Source: Euryodendron excelsum (lineage: Eukaryota; Streptophyta; Magnoliopsida; Ericales; Pentaphylacaceae). Taken from it: a DNA stretch of 64,000 nucleotides. Numbering within the stretch: position 1 is the stretch's first letter; every line of letters begins with the position of its first letter. The translations under genes were made by a program, and so were the position numbers. Positions 11,121-23,459 of this stretch are shown piece by piece. The stretch lies in NCBI GenBank assembly GCA_033060915.1, contig CM065378.1:14269501-14333500 (forward strand), given 5' to 3'. Below the pieces are notes generated by a model. It was given only the letters and a program-made list of their open reading frames with translations. It was not told where the DNA came from and did no database searches.

Positions 11121-11253
11121 TAAACGTACTCGCGGTTGCTCAACACAGTCAATGGACAACTACCACCTCAGGTGAGCCCCACCAACAATTGGTGAAACAC
11201 AACTGAGATGGCGGCTACCCATTGACTGTGTTGGGCAGCCACGGGTGTGTTTA
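11121..11253. repeat. 133-bp near-perfect hairpin (foldback element or small-RNA precursor-like)
   Basis: Two 54-base arms (11121-11174 and 11200-11253) are inverted copies. They share a perfect 15-bp core, CAACACAGTCAATGG and its complement, and the intervening 25 bases contain a second perfect stem, CACCAA/TTGGTG, with a 3-base loop. So the whole segment folds on itself. Nearly all arm differences are C/T or A/G changes. No open frame. It could be a small foldback transposon or an inverted duplication feeding small RNAs; sequence alone does not decide. Confidence 0.75.
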
Positions 11254-12300
11254 GCTTTTCTCTACTCTACTTTGAACATATAATTCTTTATTACTTAATG
11301 TGGGTGGGATAGCGTTGACATTATTTCTCTTTGTTGTTATGCATAGTAGAAGAAGAAAATTCCCTTACGATGTGCTTAGTGGTTACGAAAGAGCATGGAA
11401 CCTAGGGAAATATATATGATGTAAGCTATTAATTTTTTGACAGAATTATATAATATTTATAAGCAAGAGAAGAAGGGAGTACTAATCATCGCATTTAAAA
11501 AACTGAAAGTCGGTGACTATATATAAATCTCTATAATCTATACGCACTATTCATCTATAGAACCAAATGAATATACAGAATGTATTCACATAGATTATAG
11601 GTATATACAAGGTCTCGATTCACTAATCGTTGGAAGATATTCTATTCTACCAGCATTAGAACTTTGCATTTTGTAATATGGTGGAGTTAGAATTTTTGTA
11701 ATTACCAGTCACATTTGTATATTATTTACTACATAACACCAAAAGAGGTCAAGACTTAGTACAGCATTAAAATTGCTTTATTGTGATTTTTACACGTGAA
11801 AATAAGGTTACATAGTTTTCCGATTCTATGACCTTATAGTAGCAGGAGATTCGCACACTATGTTGAGGTTGAGATCTAAACTTAGTGTGAAAATTTTTCC
11901 TATGCCTTTCTAGACTAGATTAGAAGCAATAATATTTGGTCGGTCGCATATTAGTTTTTTAAGTATTTTTTGTTTTTATTTTTGTTAAGAAAAAAGGTGA
12001 GAGAGTAAGTGAATAGCGTAGCAATCCTATTTAGATATGACTATAAGAGTTTCCATCGGTTATGAAATGTTTGATTTGAATCATAATTATTAATTAAAAA
12101 GAGTAAACTCATCACCACAATTTTATTAAAATACAGGGACATTCAACCTCTTTTAAAAAATATTTGATTTATAAAATTATTATTACAAACAAATTTAAAT
12201 ACGTAACGATTGAGAGAAAGCATGATTCTAAATCCAGTTACAACAATGCTCTTCTCTCAACTCAGCTACGACCACAGTGGTTTCGAAGCTTATACTGTTA
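11254..12300. other. Intergenic DNA, nothing recognised
   Basis: AT-rich, with no coherent frame, repeat unit or RNA gene seen on either strand. The 3' part approaches the leader of the ankyrin gene. Confidence 0.5.
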
Positions 12301-12695
12301 GGTTCAAGAGATTTCGGAACTCAAATTGATACAATGTGGAAATAATCCCTTAAAATTGCTCAAAAACCGAAGAGTGCTTGGCCGTCAACAAGACTCCATC
12401 TCTCTCTCTCACTGTCTCTCTACTGTTCTGTCACGGACAAAGGAGTCTTAGGTAACTTCTAGGGATCTTCTTTTCGAATTTTTTTCTCTGCCATTAAAGA
12501 ACCCACCGAAAATCTACAACTGGTCCTTTTCGTTTTCTTATGATCTGCAAAACAGTTTTGGCCTCTACCTGCTGTGTGACTCCCTCGTTTGGGCGGTAAT
12601 GTCTGTCTTTTGCCTCCTTTTCTCCTCCAAATCCTCATACCACTTGTCCACAGCTTAAACTGTAATGGGTCTTCTTCGTCTGCCCTTTTCCAAAT

Positions 12696-12697
<2 letters not shown>

Positions 12698-12727
<30 letters not shown>
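12698..12727 (+). repeat. (CT)n microsatellite in the probable 5' leader of the ankyrin gene
   Basis: An uninterrupted CT run lies about 360 bases before the preferred start codon at 13085, in a pyrimidine-rich leader. Such Y-patch or CT tracts are common in plant core promoters and 5' UTRs. Confidence 0.9.
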
Positions 12728-12732
<5 letters not shown>

Positions 12733-13084
12733 TGTTTGGTTTCACTCTTAAAAGACCTTTGAGTCTCTTTGAATCTCATGTCTTAATTCTTAGATTTCCA
12801 ATTTCATTGCTTAGACCCTTTTTTAGCTTCTCCATACTTTCCCATCTAGAAGTGCTCTTTTTGTTTTCCCCCTTTTTGTTTTGCACTTTGACTTTGACCT
12901 TGTTAGCTCTGAGCTATGTCTTTGCTCTAATCTACAAAATGCAATCTGGAAAAGCAAAAATCTGTGTCTTCTTAAATAATTTCAGACTGGGTTTTGTATT
13001 TTGATTATACTCCTGTCAGAAAGTGCAATTTCATTGTGTATATCAAGTCAACTGTCTCCAATTTTGTTTCTTTTTTTGGGTCCA

Positions 13085-15705
13085 ATGCCTCCCACATACT
13101 TGCCTCTCAGGTGGGAGAGCACCGGAGACCAGTGGTGGTATGCATCTCCGATAGACTATGCAGCTGCCAATGGCCACTATGATCTGGTGATGGAGCTTCT
13201 CCACCTTGACACCAATCTCCTCATCAAGCTCACCTCCCTCCGGCGAATTCGCCGCCTCGAAACCGTCTGGGACGACGAGGCAAAGTCCAATGATGCCGCC
13301 AAATGTCGATCCCAAGTGGCTCAGAAGCTCCTCATTGAATGTGAAACAAAGAGAGACCAAAACTCTCTCATTAGAGCTGGCTATGGTGGTTGGCTTCTAT
13401 ACACTGCGGCCTCAGCTGGGGATGTGGGTTTTGTTAAAGAATTATTAGACAGAGACCCACTTCTTGTGTTTGGAGAGGGAGAGTATGGTGTTACCGATAT
13501 ACTTTATGCCGCAGCTAGGAGCAAGAATTCTGAGGTTTTTAGGCTCTTGCTTGATTTCTCAGTTTCACAGAGGAGTTTCCATGGTGGTGTTGGGGAATTA
13601 GGGGATGGTCAACAGGAGGAGATTTCTTCGGAATTTAGGTGGGAGATGATGAATAGAGCTGTTCATGCTGCTGCTAAAGGGGGGAATGTGGAGATTTTGG
13701 GAGAGCTTTTGGGGGATTCCTCCAATGTTTTGGCTTATAGGGATGCTGAGGGATCTACTATATTGCACACAGCTTCTGGCAGAGGGCAGGTTGAGGTGAG
13801 ATTTTCAAGGAAATACATATTCTTCTGTCCTACTTATGTGATCAGAATTTGCTTGCTCTTATTTACTCCTTAATTAGTCACTATTTTTAGGTACTTTAAG
13901 CCCCGTTGTATTATTTTCTTAACCTAAAAAGTACAGGTTTTCTGACTAATAATATAAACAGAAGATTTTGATAGTTTGATCTTGTTCTTATAAGAAGATT
14001 TTGTTGCTAATTTGATTTTACAGAGATTTAGTAAAATTGACTTGAGAATAAATTTCATAAAGAGCTCACATGATCCTGTTGAATCGTTTATTTTGGTAAT
14101 AGCCTGGAACCACTGCAATATATAATGAACTATGTATTTGGCAAAGCTTATGGATTGTGTAGATTTCCCATGAGAGTAAAACAATTTTGTATGAATTTGC
14201 AGTGTTTCTAACTTTGAATTCAATTCTGTATGGTAAGGGTTCATGAAATAATATCATTAGGTACTTCTTTTTTTCCTGTGTCTTGTGATGATTGCAATAG
14301 AAAGCATAAATTTTGGCAGGCAGATCAAGGGGATGACATGTTTTGGCCTAACTTCTGTGTTATGATGAATGTTTGATTAAAATGTAGATGTGTCGTTAGT
14401 AGTCTAAAAACTTGCTTCTCTGCATTTGTGTTTTAATTAGTCTTTTCAATCACGCAGGTAGTCAAGAATCTAGTAGCATCCTATGATATCATCACCTTGG
14501 CAGATAATCAGGGAAACACAGCTTTAAATGTGGCTGCTTACAGGGGTTACTTGGCTGTGGTAGAGTTTCTGATTTCAGCATCTCCCTCACTCACCTCCAT
14601 GAAAAACAAGTATGGAGACACTTTTCTTCATATGGCAGTGGCCGGTTTCAGAAGCCCAGGTTTCCGAAGACTGGATTGCCAAATCGAGCTTATGAAGCAG
14701 TTGGTTTGTGGAAAGCTTGTGAATATGCAGGACATCATCAATGTCAGGAACAACGATGGAAGAACCGCCCTTCACATGGCTGTAATTGAGAAAATTCAGT
14801 CTGATATGGTTGAACTCCTCATGACTGTACCTTCAGTTGATTTGAACATTCTTGATGCTGATGGCATGACCCTGCTTGATCTCCTCAAGCAAAGGCCAAG
14901 ATCAGCTTCTTGTGAAATTCTAATCAAGCGGTTGGTTTCAGCCGGAGGGATCTCCAAAAGTCAGGATCATATGACAAGAAGCCCCCTTGTTTCCCATCTG
15001 AAAATGCGGGGAATTGGGGGCAGCCCTGGAACTTCTTTCAGAATCCCTGATGCAGAGATCTTTTTATATGCATCTGATGCCATTTATGATCTTCCAAGTA
15101 CAGAATTCGGCACTTGCTCAAGTGAACTTACTAACTTCTACTCAATGGATCGTAGGAAATCAAGGTCGGTGAACTATGCTGCAAGGCACCTGAAAATTCT
15201 CCTTCGATGGCCAAGGAAAGAAAGGACAGATGATACTGATAAGCAGTGGAAAGATGATTCTTCAGAATTGTACAAGATATGTGGAAACTTGGAAATCAGT
15301 CCAACCCCACTTCGACAGAGATTCTCCAAACAGCTTTCCCTACCACACAACAAAATTCCAAGTCCATCCACCCAAAAAAAGTTTGCTGCAAATCTGATGC
15401 ATGGTGTTATTCAGGCAGTGCCTCAATTAGCTGTTCGATCACCTTCAGAATCACCAGGGTCTTCACCTATCTTGATTGATAAGAAGAAGGGCATGGACAC
15501 AGGAAATGGAATTGAAGAATCCTCTAGCTCAAATCATTACTTTAATGGCGAAAAACTAAGAACCAAACACAAACAAACCTCCTTTAACAAGAGGTTGATG
15601 AACCAGTACTTCTGTTTTGGTGCACAAGGCCTAGCTGTGGAAAATTCAATTAGCTGCGCTAGACCCCATCAGAGTTACAAGCGTCCTACTTCTTTAGCGG
15701 CTTGA
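13085..15705 (+). CDS. Ankyrin-repeat protein (two exons, about 652 residues)
   Basis: Exon 1 is 13085-13795 (GAG|GTGAGA donor) and exon 2 is 14458-15705 (CACGCAG|GTAGTC acceptor), phase 0. The N-terminus MPPTYLPLRWESTGDQWWYA followed by SPIDYAAANGHYDLVMELL is, from memory, the conserved opening of a plant ankyrin family. Ankyrin-type units recur through residues 15-390, e.g. EGSTILHTASGRGQVEVVKN, QGNTALNVAAYRGYLAVVEF and DGRTALHMAVIEKIQSDMVE. The C-terminal 260 residues are Ser/Lys-rich and lack the hydrophobic PGG membrane domain found in many plant ankyrin proteins, so it is probably soluble. Ankyrin repeats are protein-binding scaffolds; the partner is unknown. The frame is open 28 codons upstream, but family similarity begins at this Met. 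Confidence 0.88.
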
Positions 15706-17014
15706 TCTTGCCGTTTGAGTAAGTTGGGAGCTTCAAATGAAACCGAAAATACAGTAGAGTTTTGCTGAGCTCTGTAAATGTTTTTTGGCTTTTCTTGATT
15801 TGCCTTAGTTCTTGTGGCTTGTGTAACTTGCGTTTAAAAAATCTTTGCTGGGTAGTTATATATTCTGCTTTTCTTTACTGAGAAACTTTACAAACCGTGG
15901 TTAGACATTCAATCTGTAATTTATATTTGTTTGGTTGTCAAGAAAATCCTAGACTTTTGATTCAGAAGAGCCAAATGCATGGGCACTTTCCAAGAGAACT
16001 GGATCTAAATTAAAATAAATTTGTTCTGGCTGGTGGAATAATTAATATTTATTCTTGTTATGGGATGTGGAATCCCATTGGAATAAGTTTTCTGTCCTCC
16101 TTTTCTCCCATAATTAAATCAAACAATAGGAGCAATGTGTAATTTAAAAAAAATTTAAAAAGTTTTTTAAGGACTCTTACTTAATTAATAATTAATTATG
16201 AGACTTTATTGCAATTAATAATTATAATTTATCCTAATAAAACTATGATAATGAGATCTATCCAGATAAGATCCGATAAGTATCCTTTCCCAGTAAAAGA
16301 GGACTGATATGAAAACTAGCACTCTTATTAGCCCTATTCTTAAATTGTTCGAAGGTCGTTGAGAAATTCTTCGAGAATTATTTCCTGTGGATGCAATTAA
16401 GGTCTTTATCTAAACTCTACGTTTATTTTCCATACATCAACACAAATTATAGGAATCAACATTATAATTTTGAATTCCACTCTGTTTTTGCTTTCGATTC
16501 CTTTCACAATCTTCATGACATTGTTACAATCATATGTTTGCCCATCAACTGATGTCATCTGCTGGTAAAAGTTTAATTTTTTCCGAAATCTTTGCAGAGT
16601 AGACGTGGTAATTTTTGCTGCTTTAGTTATGTTCTATATATATAAACATATATATAGAAACATATGCATATATATAGATATATATATGATCGCTTTAATC
16701 AGTCTTCCAGTAATAAAGCCTTGACCCTAGAAAATAGCTCACCCTTTTGGAGATTCAAACTTGTGGCTTTAATCTTCTTGCGACTGATCCAATTAACCGT
16801 TAAAACTTTTTGGACTTGCCGAATTACCAAAGAAACCACTTTTGAAGCTTTGACCTACAATCCTGTTCATGGCACAAGCAGGACAGTTTGGTAACTTCAT
16901 CATTGCTTTAAATTTCAGTTGCAAGGAGAAATAACAGCCCTGACTCCAGCTTTCACTCTTCAGTTTTTAGGAAGAACATGTCAAATACTGATCTACTCTT
17001 TGTCCTGAAATCCC
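15706..17014. other. Intergenic DNA between ankyrin and LHT genes
   Basis: Contains the 3' untranslated region of the ankyrin gene and then AT-rich DNA with ATATATA clusters near 16637-16690. No gene recognised. The short frame at 16664-16894 has no family resemblance. Confidence 0.5.
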
Positions 17015-17022
17015 TATATATA
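17015..17022 (+). promoter_or_regulatory. Candidate TATA box of the LHT gene
   Basis: TATATATA within CCCTATATATACTAG lies 153-160 bases upstream of the start codon. Transcription would begin near 17045-17055 and leave a 5' UTR of roughly 120 bases. Position and context suit a plant TATA box, but AT-rich DNA makes chance matches common. Confidence 0.45.
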
Positions 17023-17174
17023 CTAGTGTAGTTACATGAAAAACCAATTCAGCATTGTTTCAGAACCAAAGCTAGAATTTGTTTTAGAAGCCAAAGAGGC
17101 CATATCTATTTTATGGTTATATATCCACAGGGGCTAAGTTTGCGGGTATTTTGTTTCAAAAGCAGGAAAAAAAT

Positions 17175-19124
17175 ATGGCTGACAATCAACTACAAGCCGA
17201 TGGCAAACCCCCCAAGGGGAAGAACATCGATGACTGGCTTCCTATCACCTCCTCCCGGAACGCAAAATGGTGGTATTCTGCTTTTCACAATGTCACTGCC
17301 ATGGTTGGAGCCGGTGTCTTGAGCCTGCCTTATGCCATGTCAGAGCTTGGATGGTAAGTCTGGTTCCTCTCTTACCCAAATCAAATCAAATACGACTTCA
17401 TTATAACAGATTAAAAGTGTTATTTGATTTTGTCGGAACTTGGACGGTAAGTCCATTCCTTTGTTACCCAAATCAAATCAAATATGACTTCATCATAACA
17501 CATTAAAAGTGTTCATATTATTTGATTTTATAGGGGTCCTGGGGTAGCCGTATTGATTCTATCGTGGGTCATCACCTTATACACCCTCTGGCAAATGGTT
17601 GAGATGCACGAAATGGTTCCTGGAAAACGGTTCGACAGGTACCATGAGCTAGGCCAACATGCTTTTGGTGAGAAGCTTGGGCTCTTCATTGTTGTGCCTC
17701 AGCAGCTTATTGTGGAAGTTGGCACCTGCATTGTTTACATGGTTACTGGAGGAAAATCATTGCAGAAAGTTCATGAATCGCTCTGCATTGGCTGCCAACC
17801 AATCAGGACTACTTACTGGATCATGGTTTTCGCCTCGGTTCACTTTTTCCTTTGTCACCTGCCAAACTTCAACTCCATCTCTGCTGTCTCCCTAGTTGCG
17901 GCTGTCATGTCCTTGACGTAAATTCTCTTATTTTCCTTCATAATTTTGAAATTTCATGTCAATTTTTAATTTCCTTCCTTTTGTGGGTTTCCTCTGTTTG
18001 TCTGCAGTTACTCCACTGTTGCTTGGATGGCTTCCATTACAAGGGGAATTCCACACCAAGTGGATTACACTCCTAGAGGGTCAAGCACAGCTAGTCATGT
18101 TTTCAACTCCTTCAATGCCTTGGGTGATGTAGCTTTTGCCTATGCTGGTCACAATGTGGTCTTGGAGATCCAAGCAACCATTCCTTCAACTCCTGAGACA
18201 CCTTCCAAGGGACCCATGTGGAAAGGAGTGGTGGTCGCATATATCATCGTTGCCTTATGCTATTTCCCAGTAGCTCTGATTGGGTTCTACGTGTTTGGGA
18301 ACACTGTTGATGACAACATCCTCATCACACTTGATAAACCCAATTGGCTCATTGCCGCTGCAAACCTGTTTGTTGTGTTCCATGTCATTGGAGGCTACCA
18401 GGTGACATTTTTCAAATTTCAGGTTTGGATTTTACTAATTCCAGATTTCCATTATTCCTTTCTCTAATTTTTCAAGAGCAAACTGCAGATATTTTCAATG
18501 CCAGTGTTTGACATGATGGAAACTTATCTGGTGAAGGAGAGGAATTTCTCGCCTTCTTCTACACTCCGGTTCATTGTTCGCACATTATATGTTGGTAAGT
18601 AATTTCAAGTATCAATTTTTTTGGATGAATCCTTCATTATTTCTTCTTTTTTCATGGTATATATTTCTACCTTGATTGGTTGCAGGAGTGACAATGTTCA
18701 TCGGAATCACCCTTCCTTTCTTTGGTGGCCTACTTGGATTTTTTGGTGGATTTGCTTTGGCTCCAACCTCATATTATGTAAGTAAAAATTTTATCTCCTT
18801 GCAACAATTTATAAGCATTGGAATCCAACATAACTAAGTCATTTTCTTTCTTCAGCTCCCTTGCATCATTTGGCTTGCAATCTACAAGCCCAAAAGATTC
18901 AGCTTCTCTTGGTGGTCAAATTGGGTAAACTAATTAACTTGATATTGGATTGAAATATTTTATTTTGTTTCTTCTTCCACTTCTGCAAGACTTCAACTGA
19001 TTATGTTCTGATTCATGTATTTCAGATCTGTGTCATCATTGGTATTCTTTTGACGATCTTAGCACCCATCGGTGCGCTAAGGAACATCATCCTTACAGGC
19101 AAGACCTACCATTTCTACTCGTAA
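17175..19124 (+). CDS. LHT1: Lysine/histidine transporter-like amino-acid permease
   Basis: Seven exons: 17175-17353, 17534-17917, 18008-18401, 18489-18594, 18686-18777, 18856-18924, 19026-19124; all GT-AG with continuous phase, giving 440 residues. The protein follows Arabidopsis LHT1 almost throughout: [82 protein letters not shown] and the C-terminal TYHFYS. The family (AAAP) consists of proton-coupled importers with about 10-11 membrane helices. LHT1 takes up a broad range of neutral and acidic amino acids at the plasma membrane of root and mesophyll cells. The hydrophobic segments and the length (LHT1 is about 446) fit. LHT2 or another paralogue is possible. Intron 1 carries a duplication of the exon 1 donor region. 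Confidence 0.93.
17343..17533 (+). repeat. 93-bp tandem duplication spanning the LHT exon 1 splice donor
   Basis: Copy A (17343-17435) begins in exon 1 with GAGCTTGGATGGTAAGTC. Copy B (17436-17533) begins GAACTTGGACGGTAAGTC and runs to the intron end. Both share ACCCAAATCAAATCAAATA, GACTTCAT and ATTAAAAGTGTT. As a result intron 1 contains a second intact-looking GTAAGT donor 93 bases downstream. Using it would read TGG TAA at the original boundary, a premature stop. Confidence 0.92.
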
Positions 19125-21880
19125 ATCCCTTCTTGATCTTGACAGGGGGATCAGCATGCTTTCAAGTTCAAAATCAGATTGATGAGGATGGTGATTTGAT
19201 GATGATGATGAAAATGTTGATTTTGGCCTTGGTTTTTATGATAGGATTTATTGTTGTTTAGTGGAGTTTTCTTCTTAGTATTATTATTTTTTAGGTGCTA
19301 GGAGTTGTTTTAGGGAGTCGAGTGTATATAGTTTAGCCGTTTAGCCTAAAAAATGGGACTGTGAAATGGGTTTTCCTTTACAGGGTTTCATTATTTTTTG
19401 TTAGCTAATGTTGACGTTGAAGTTTCACATTGTTATTTCATCTGGGTGCCATGAATATCCCAATGAGGATAATCAATGTCTCCAAGCAATTTGAATTCTT
19501 CAATTCAGATGTTATATAACAATGAAACCTCTTTTATATATATATATATATAAATAGGAGCGGATTCATAAATTTTATTGAGGGGTCAAGAAAAAATTTT
19601 GAAATTTTGGAGAGCTAAGGTAATTTTTTTTTAATTTTGGAAACTAATGCTCAATTGTTATCTTAGATACTCAAAAATCCGTTGGATATAAATATAATTT
19701 CAAAAACTCAATGGGGTTAAAGTACTAATTTTTATCATTAATATACAAAACCTATAGAATTTAAACATAATTTTAAATTTTCAGGGAACCTGCCCCACAT
19801 AGGTCCCCCATGTATATATACCCACATATGTAGGTGCAAACATAAACATAACTCTGAGGGAGAAAAACAAGCTTGCTGATAAACTAACTTAGTAACTGAT
19901 CAAGCAGAAACTTTGTCTTCTTGGAAGAAGTTCAGTTTTTTCACGAAAGCAGTTCCACAATAATATATTTATACAGTGCAAAAAAATGGTTTATCCAATA
20001 ACATCAAAAAACCTGAAGTTTATAAGCTGAAAGCCCACTTTTTAGCTGCAAGAACAACCTGCACCTCAACCCATAATAGCGTATTCATGGCTGCTAATTG
20101 AGAAGCAAACTTTCATTTTACTATAATGCAAACTCCAGTTTCCAGCATTAACAAATGATGGATCCAGAATATTAAGTTACAGCTTGTATTCTTTTGTCTC
20201 ATCTTTTCATTGCCACTGAATATAAAATGACACGAAAAAAATATGCGAGCCCAATATGCAAGACACATGTCTCTACGTGTACGCGAACCTCGGGGCTTAT
20301 CACATTTAAGTTTAGAATAGTTTGGCATTACCAAAGAATAATGTTATACAATCAAAAAATTTGTATAAAATTTATGTACAGAATTATATAAATGAACAAT
20401 TTTTAGTTATAAAAATATTATTACCACATCATTTTTATAAGATTTTCACAATATTACATAGGCTCTTTATCTCTTCTGTTCCAGATATACTCGATCGTAT
20501 GATTGTCCTGGCCCAATCTTCACTAATTTTATGGTACTAATTTTATTATTAGCACGATGTATTAGTGTAATTAAGCTTTAATTCTTATTGATCGTTTTAC
20601 AGGGTGGCAATGAACTCTTTTTTTTCTTTTCTTTTTTTGGTTTGAGAAATGTTGAAATCTAGGGAGGGAATATGCTGAAGGATTTATTAAAAGGTTCTTC
20701 TGAATGAACATATGTAGCCAGTGCCACCATAGAATCCTTTTTTCTGTATATTTCAGAGCTGTTAACCAAACCACAAGCCTCTCTTCTTCTTTTTTGTTAA
20801 TTCATTGATTGAATGGTCTTAAACAGTGCCTCGTCTGGCAGAGGAAAAAAAAATAAACTAAGGGTGAGAACCATAGAGTCGCCAGCGTTAGGTTAAAGAT
20901 TCCGCCACCCTGCATCAAGTAGAGAGAGTTTCTTTAATTTCTTTTTTTCTTTATTTTTTTTCACAGAGGGGGTCTGTTCTGGCGTAGCTATTAAGCAAAA
21001 AGCTAGATTCCCATGGTTGGCACACCTTCCAGTATTCAGGTTTTGACTTCTGTTGCATTATCAAAAGGAAACAGGGGAGGTTGTTGCTGACACTCAAAAG
21101 TAATTGAAGACGTAGAGAGAGTCAATCCACCATAGTAGCAAGAAACAGCTAGCCAACAATGTATTAAACTACAAGGAATTAGTTGAAATGATTGAGTAAA
21201 CGAAAATGCTATTCTTCCATAAAATTTATACAGGACTCACTAATGATAGGGCAATAGCATTTTTATACTTAAGTACTTTGTTTTAAAGAGAAAAGAAAAT
21301 CAGAATGCATCAAAAACAATTTTTACTAGAACGATCATAATGAAGGGTGTGGCTGAATCTCGTTTAAAAATATTATTCGGGTGATAAAATTTATATTGTT
21401 TATCATTACTCTAACGTAGGCTATCATTCATATGTATGAAATTTCTAGTTGAATGGCAATACCTTTTAAATATATCATTATGGTGATAAGTAGATGACAG
21501 ATGCCAAACATAAATGAAAATATAGATACATAGACAAGCAAAGAAGAAAAAGAAGATGAAGAAGAAGAAGAAGAAGCAAATCCATAGAAACAATAACTTC
21601 ACCACAACCAAGAAGGAAATTTCCCAATTCTGTACCAATTTTTTAGCAATTCTACAAAGCAAGATTTGAAAAGAATGTTTAAATAACAGTATACCGGGGG
21701 TACAGGGGTTGGGTTATATACGGCTTGCCCTTCCCCCCATGAGCACAAACCCCACCACCCACCACCCAATGTTTCACTCCAAAGCTCTTCAATTACAGAT
21801 TATGAATCTTGTGTAACTCCATAATTACAATACCCACTAATTAAATTTATAAATAATCTTACAAGACAAGCAGCTTCTCC
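19125..21880. other. Intergenic DNA between convergent LHT and TLC genes
   Basis: Starts with the LHT 3' UTR. Contains a short TA microsatellite near 19534-19551, several AT-rich blocks and GAA-rich runs near 21544-21575. A segment at 21203-21416 resembles the MITE at 10728-10911. No further coding gene recognised. Confidence 0.5.
21203..21416. mobile_element. Probable second copy of the 10.7-kb MITE family
   Basis: The left end AATGCTATTCTTCCATAAAATTTATACAGGAC matches the reverse complement of the right arm at 10851-10911 in its CATAAAATTTATACAGGA core. The right end (GATAAAATTTATATTG... CATTACTCTA) is an imperfect inverted copy. Boundaries are approximate. Confidence 0.4.
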
Positions 21881-22645
21881 TCAACTCAATTTCTTCCTCT
21901 GTTTTTTGCATCTCTCTCTGAAAAAGTCCATCCAAAGATTCAAAACCCACAACATGCTCAGCAAGATTGCAGTGGCAATCACAACCATCCAAGAAATCCA
22001 AGCCCACTTTGGAATCAAACCATCAGCTCCTCCACTTGAATAGAAAGCCCCAATCTTATAAACAACCAACGGTCCCAAAATCCCCCTAACCACCGAATAA
22101 AACGAATAGAAGACAGGCGACAAGAACCCATAAAACGCGGCGGCGGCCGGAACGTCGGCTCGCCGGAACCTGGCGAGACTCCAGGTGTTCTGGCAAGGGC
22201 TGGTGACCTCTGCGAGGATGAGAAGAACGAGGAGGGCGAAAGCTCCATGGCTGACCAAATACCTGCAAGTCATGAATACGTATAGGGTTGCTAAGTGGTG
22301 GGCTATGAAGAGGAAATCGCTTGGAATGAAGAGGATGTAGTGGAGGAGGTCCATGAAGAAGTAAGCAATGCTATATTCGAGCACCATGTTTTGGAAGACC
22401 GTGTTTGGTGAAGCAAAATCAAGGGGGTTTTGTGGGTGGTGGTGGTGGTGGCGGAGGATTGAGCAGGTGGCGAGGATAACCGCCGGCGTGCCGTGGGCTA
22501 GAGAGATGAGACAACTTGAAGCTTCGGCCTTGGAAACACCACCCCAATTACGAAATGGAATTAAGTATCCCAAGAGGTAAATGGTGACAAACATCAAGAA
22601 AAATACAGGAAGAGATGGAGGAAGAAGGCTCACAAGGGTCCCCAT
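21881..22645 (-). CDS. TLC-domain (TRAM/LAG1/CLN8) multi-pass membrane protein
   Basis: Intronless CDS of 254 residues, beginning MGTLVSLLPPSLPVFFLMFV. It is mostly hydrophobic with about six to seven predicted membrane helices. The segment FFMDLLHYILFIPSDFLFIA followed by HHLATLYVF is the characteristic TLC-domain core with its paired histidines; TSPCQNTWSLARF and a C-terminal basic tail (ERCKKQRKKLS) follow. The family includes ceramide synthases and a broader group of plant TLC proteins of poorly known lipid-related role. The short length and absence of a homeobox or ceramide-synthase motif place it in the latter group; from memory it resembles Arabidopsis At5g14285. A TA/GA microsatellite lies 65-120 bases upstream. 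Specific substrate unknown. Confidence 0.85.
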   Translation of the reverse strand: MGTLVSLLPPSLPVFFLMFVTIYLLGYLIPFRNWGGVSKAEASSCLISLAHGTPAVILATCSILRHHHHHPQNPLDFASPNTVFQNMVLEYSIAYFFMDLLHYILFIPSDFLFIAHHLATLYVFMTCRYLVSHGAFALLVLLILAEVTSPCQNTWSLARFRRADVPAAAAFYGFLSPVFYSFYSVVRGILGPLVVYKIGAFYSSGGADGLIPKWAWISWMVVIATAILLSMLWVLNLWMDFFRERCKKQRKKLS

Positions 22646-22710
22646 GGAAACCCAGCTAGAGAAAAACAGAGAGAAAGAGAGGAGTCCAGAGTTCTGAATA
22701 CAGAAAAAAC

Positions 22711-22762
<52 letters not shown>
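22711..22762. repeat. Compound (TA)n(GA)n microsatellite upstream of the TLC gene
   Basis: About 20 bases of TA alternation run directly into about 32 bases of GA alternation, 66-117 bases before the TLC start codon on the minus strand. The TA part could also serve as a TATA region for that gene. Confidence 0.9.
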
Positions 22763-22765
<3 letters not shown>

Positions 22766-23459
22766 GAAATCTGCAACTTGAGGGATTTAGAACTACAGGG
22801 TTGTTGAAAGAAGGAGCTGGAGTGGCTGCGAAACCTTTGTGGGTTGGGACTAGATTTGACGTGAGAGAGTGAGATTCATAATCCGAGTGGAAACCGAGAA
22901 TTTCGTGAAGTCACCATCGCTGTCCCAAAATTACACGTTATACCCTTTATGTTGATCGAATATTCCACTTTTGACCCCACATTACAATTATGTAACCGGC
23001 ACTTACTTTGAGATGGACAATTCATCACGAGTAATGCAATAAAATAAAATAATAATAATAACAATAAAATTAATACAGGATAATACGGCAACTTTTCATC
23101 TTATCACTTTAAAAAAAATAAAATTAAATTAAAAAATATCACTGTCATATTCTGTATAAATATTTGATACGAATAAAAAAATCATAATAATTACATGTGA
23201 TACCATTCAAGAACAAAGTTTATGATATGGTAAATTAAGTCAAGGGGATAGTGTCAATCTTTATGTAAGATTTTGACCATTAGAATAGAAAATGATACTT
23301 AATCTAATGTTCGAGTATCTGTTGATTATTTCAAATAGGAAATATATGAATAAATCTGCGGGATCGACCTCATTGAAACTCTTCCAGGTAAGAATCTTAT
23401 TACTAGTAAATTTATTGTAACCACAAAATCTTGCACCTCTATCTACTACAAAAATAAAC

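Noticed and set aside
13001..13084. Upstream Met at 13001 as the ankyrin protein start
   Set aside because: The 28 extra residues are hydrophobic and unlike the family, whose similarity begins at the Met at 13085.
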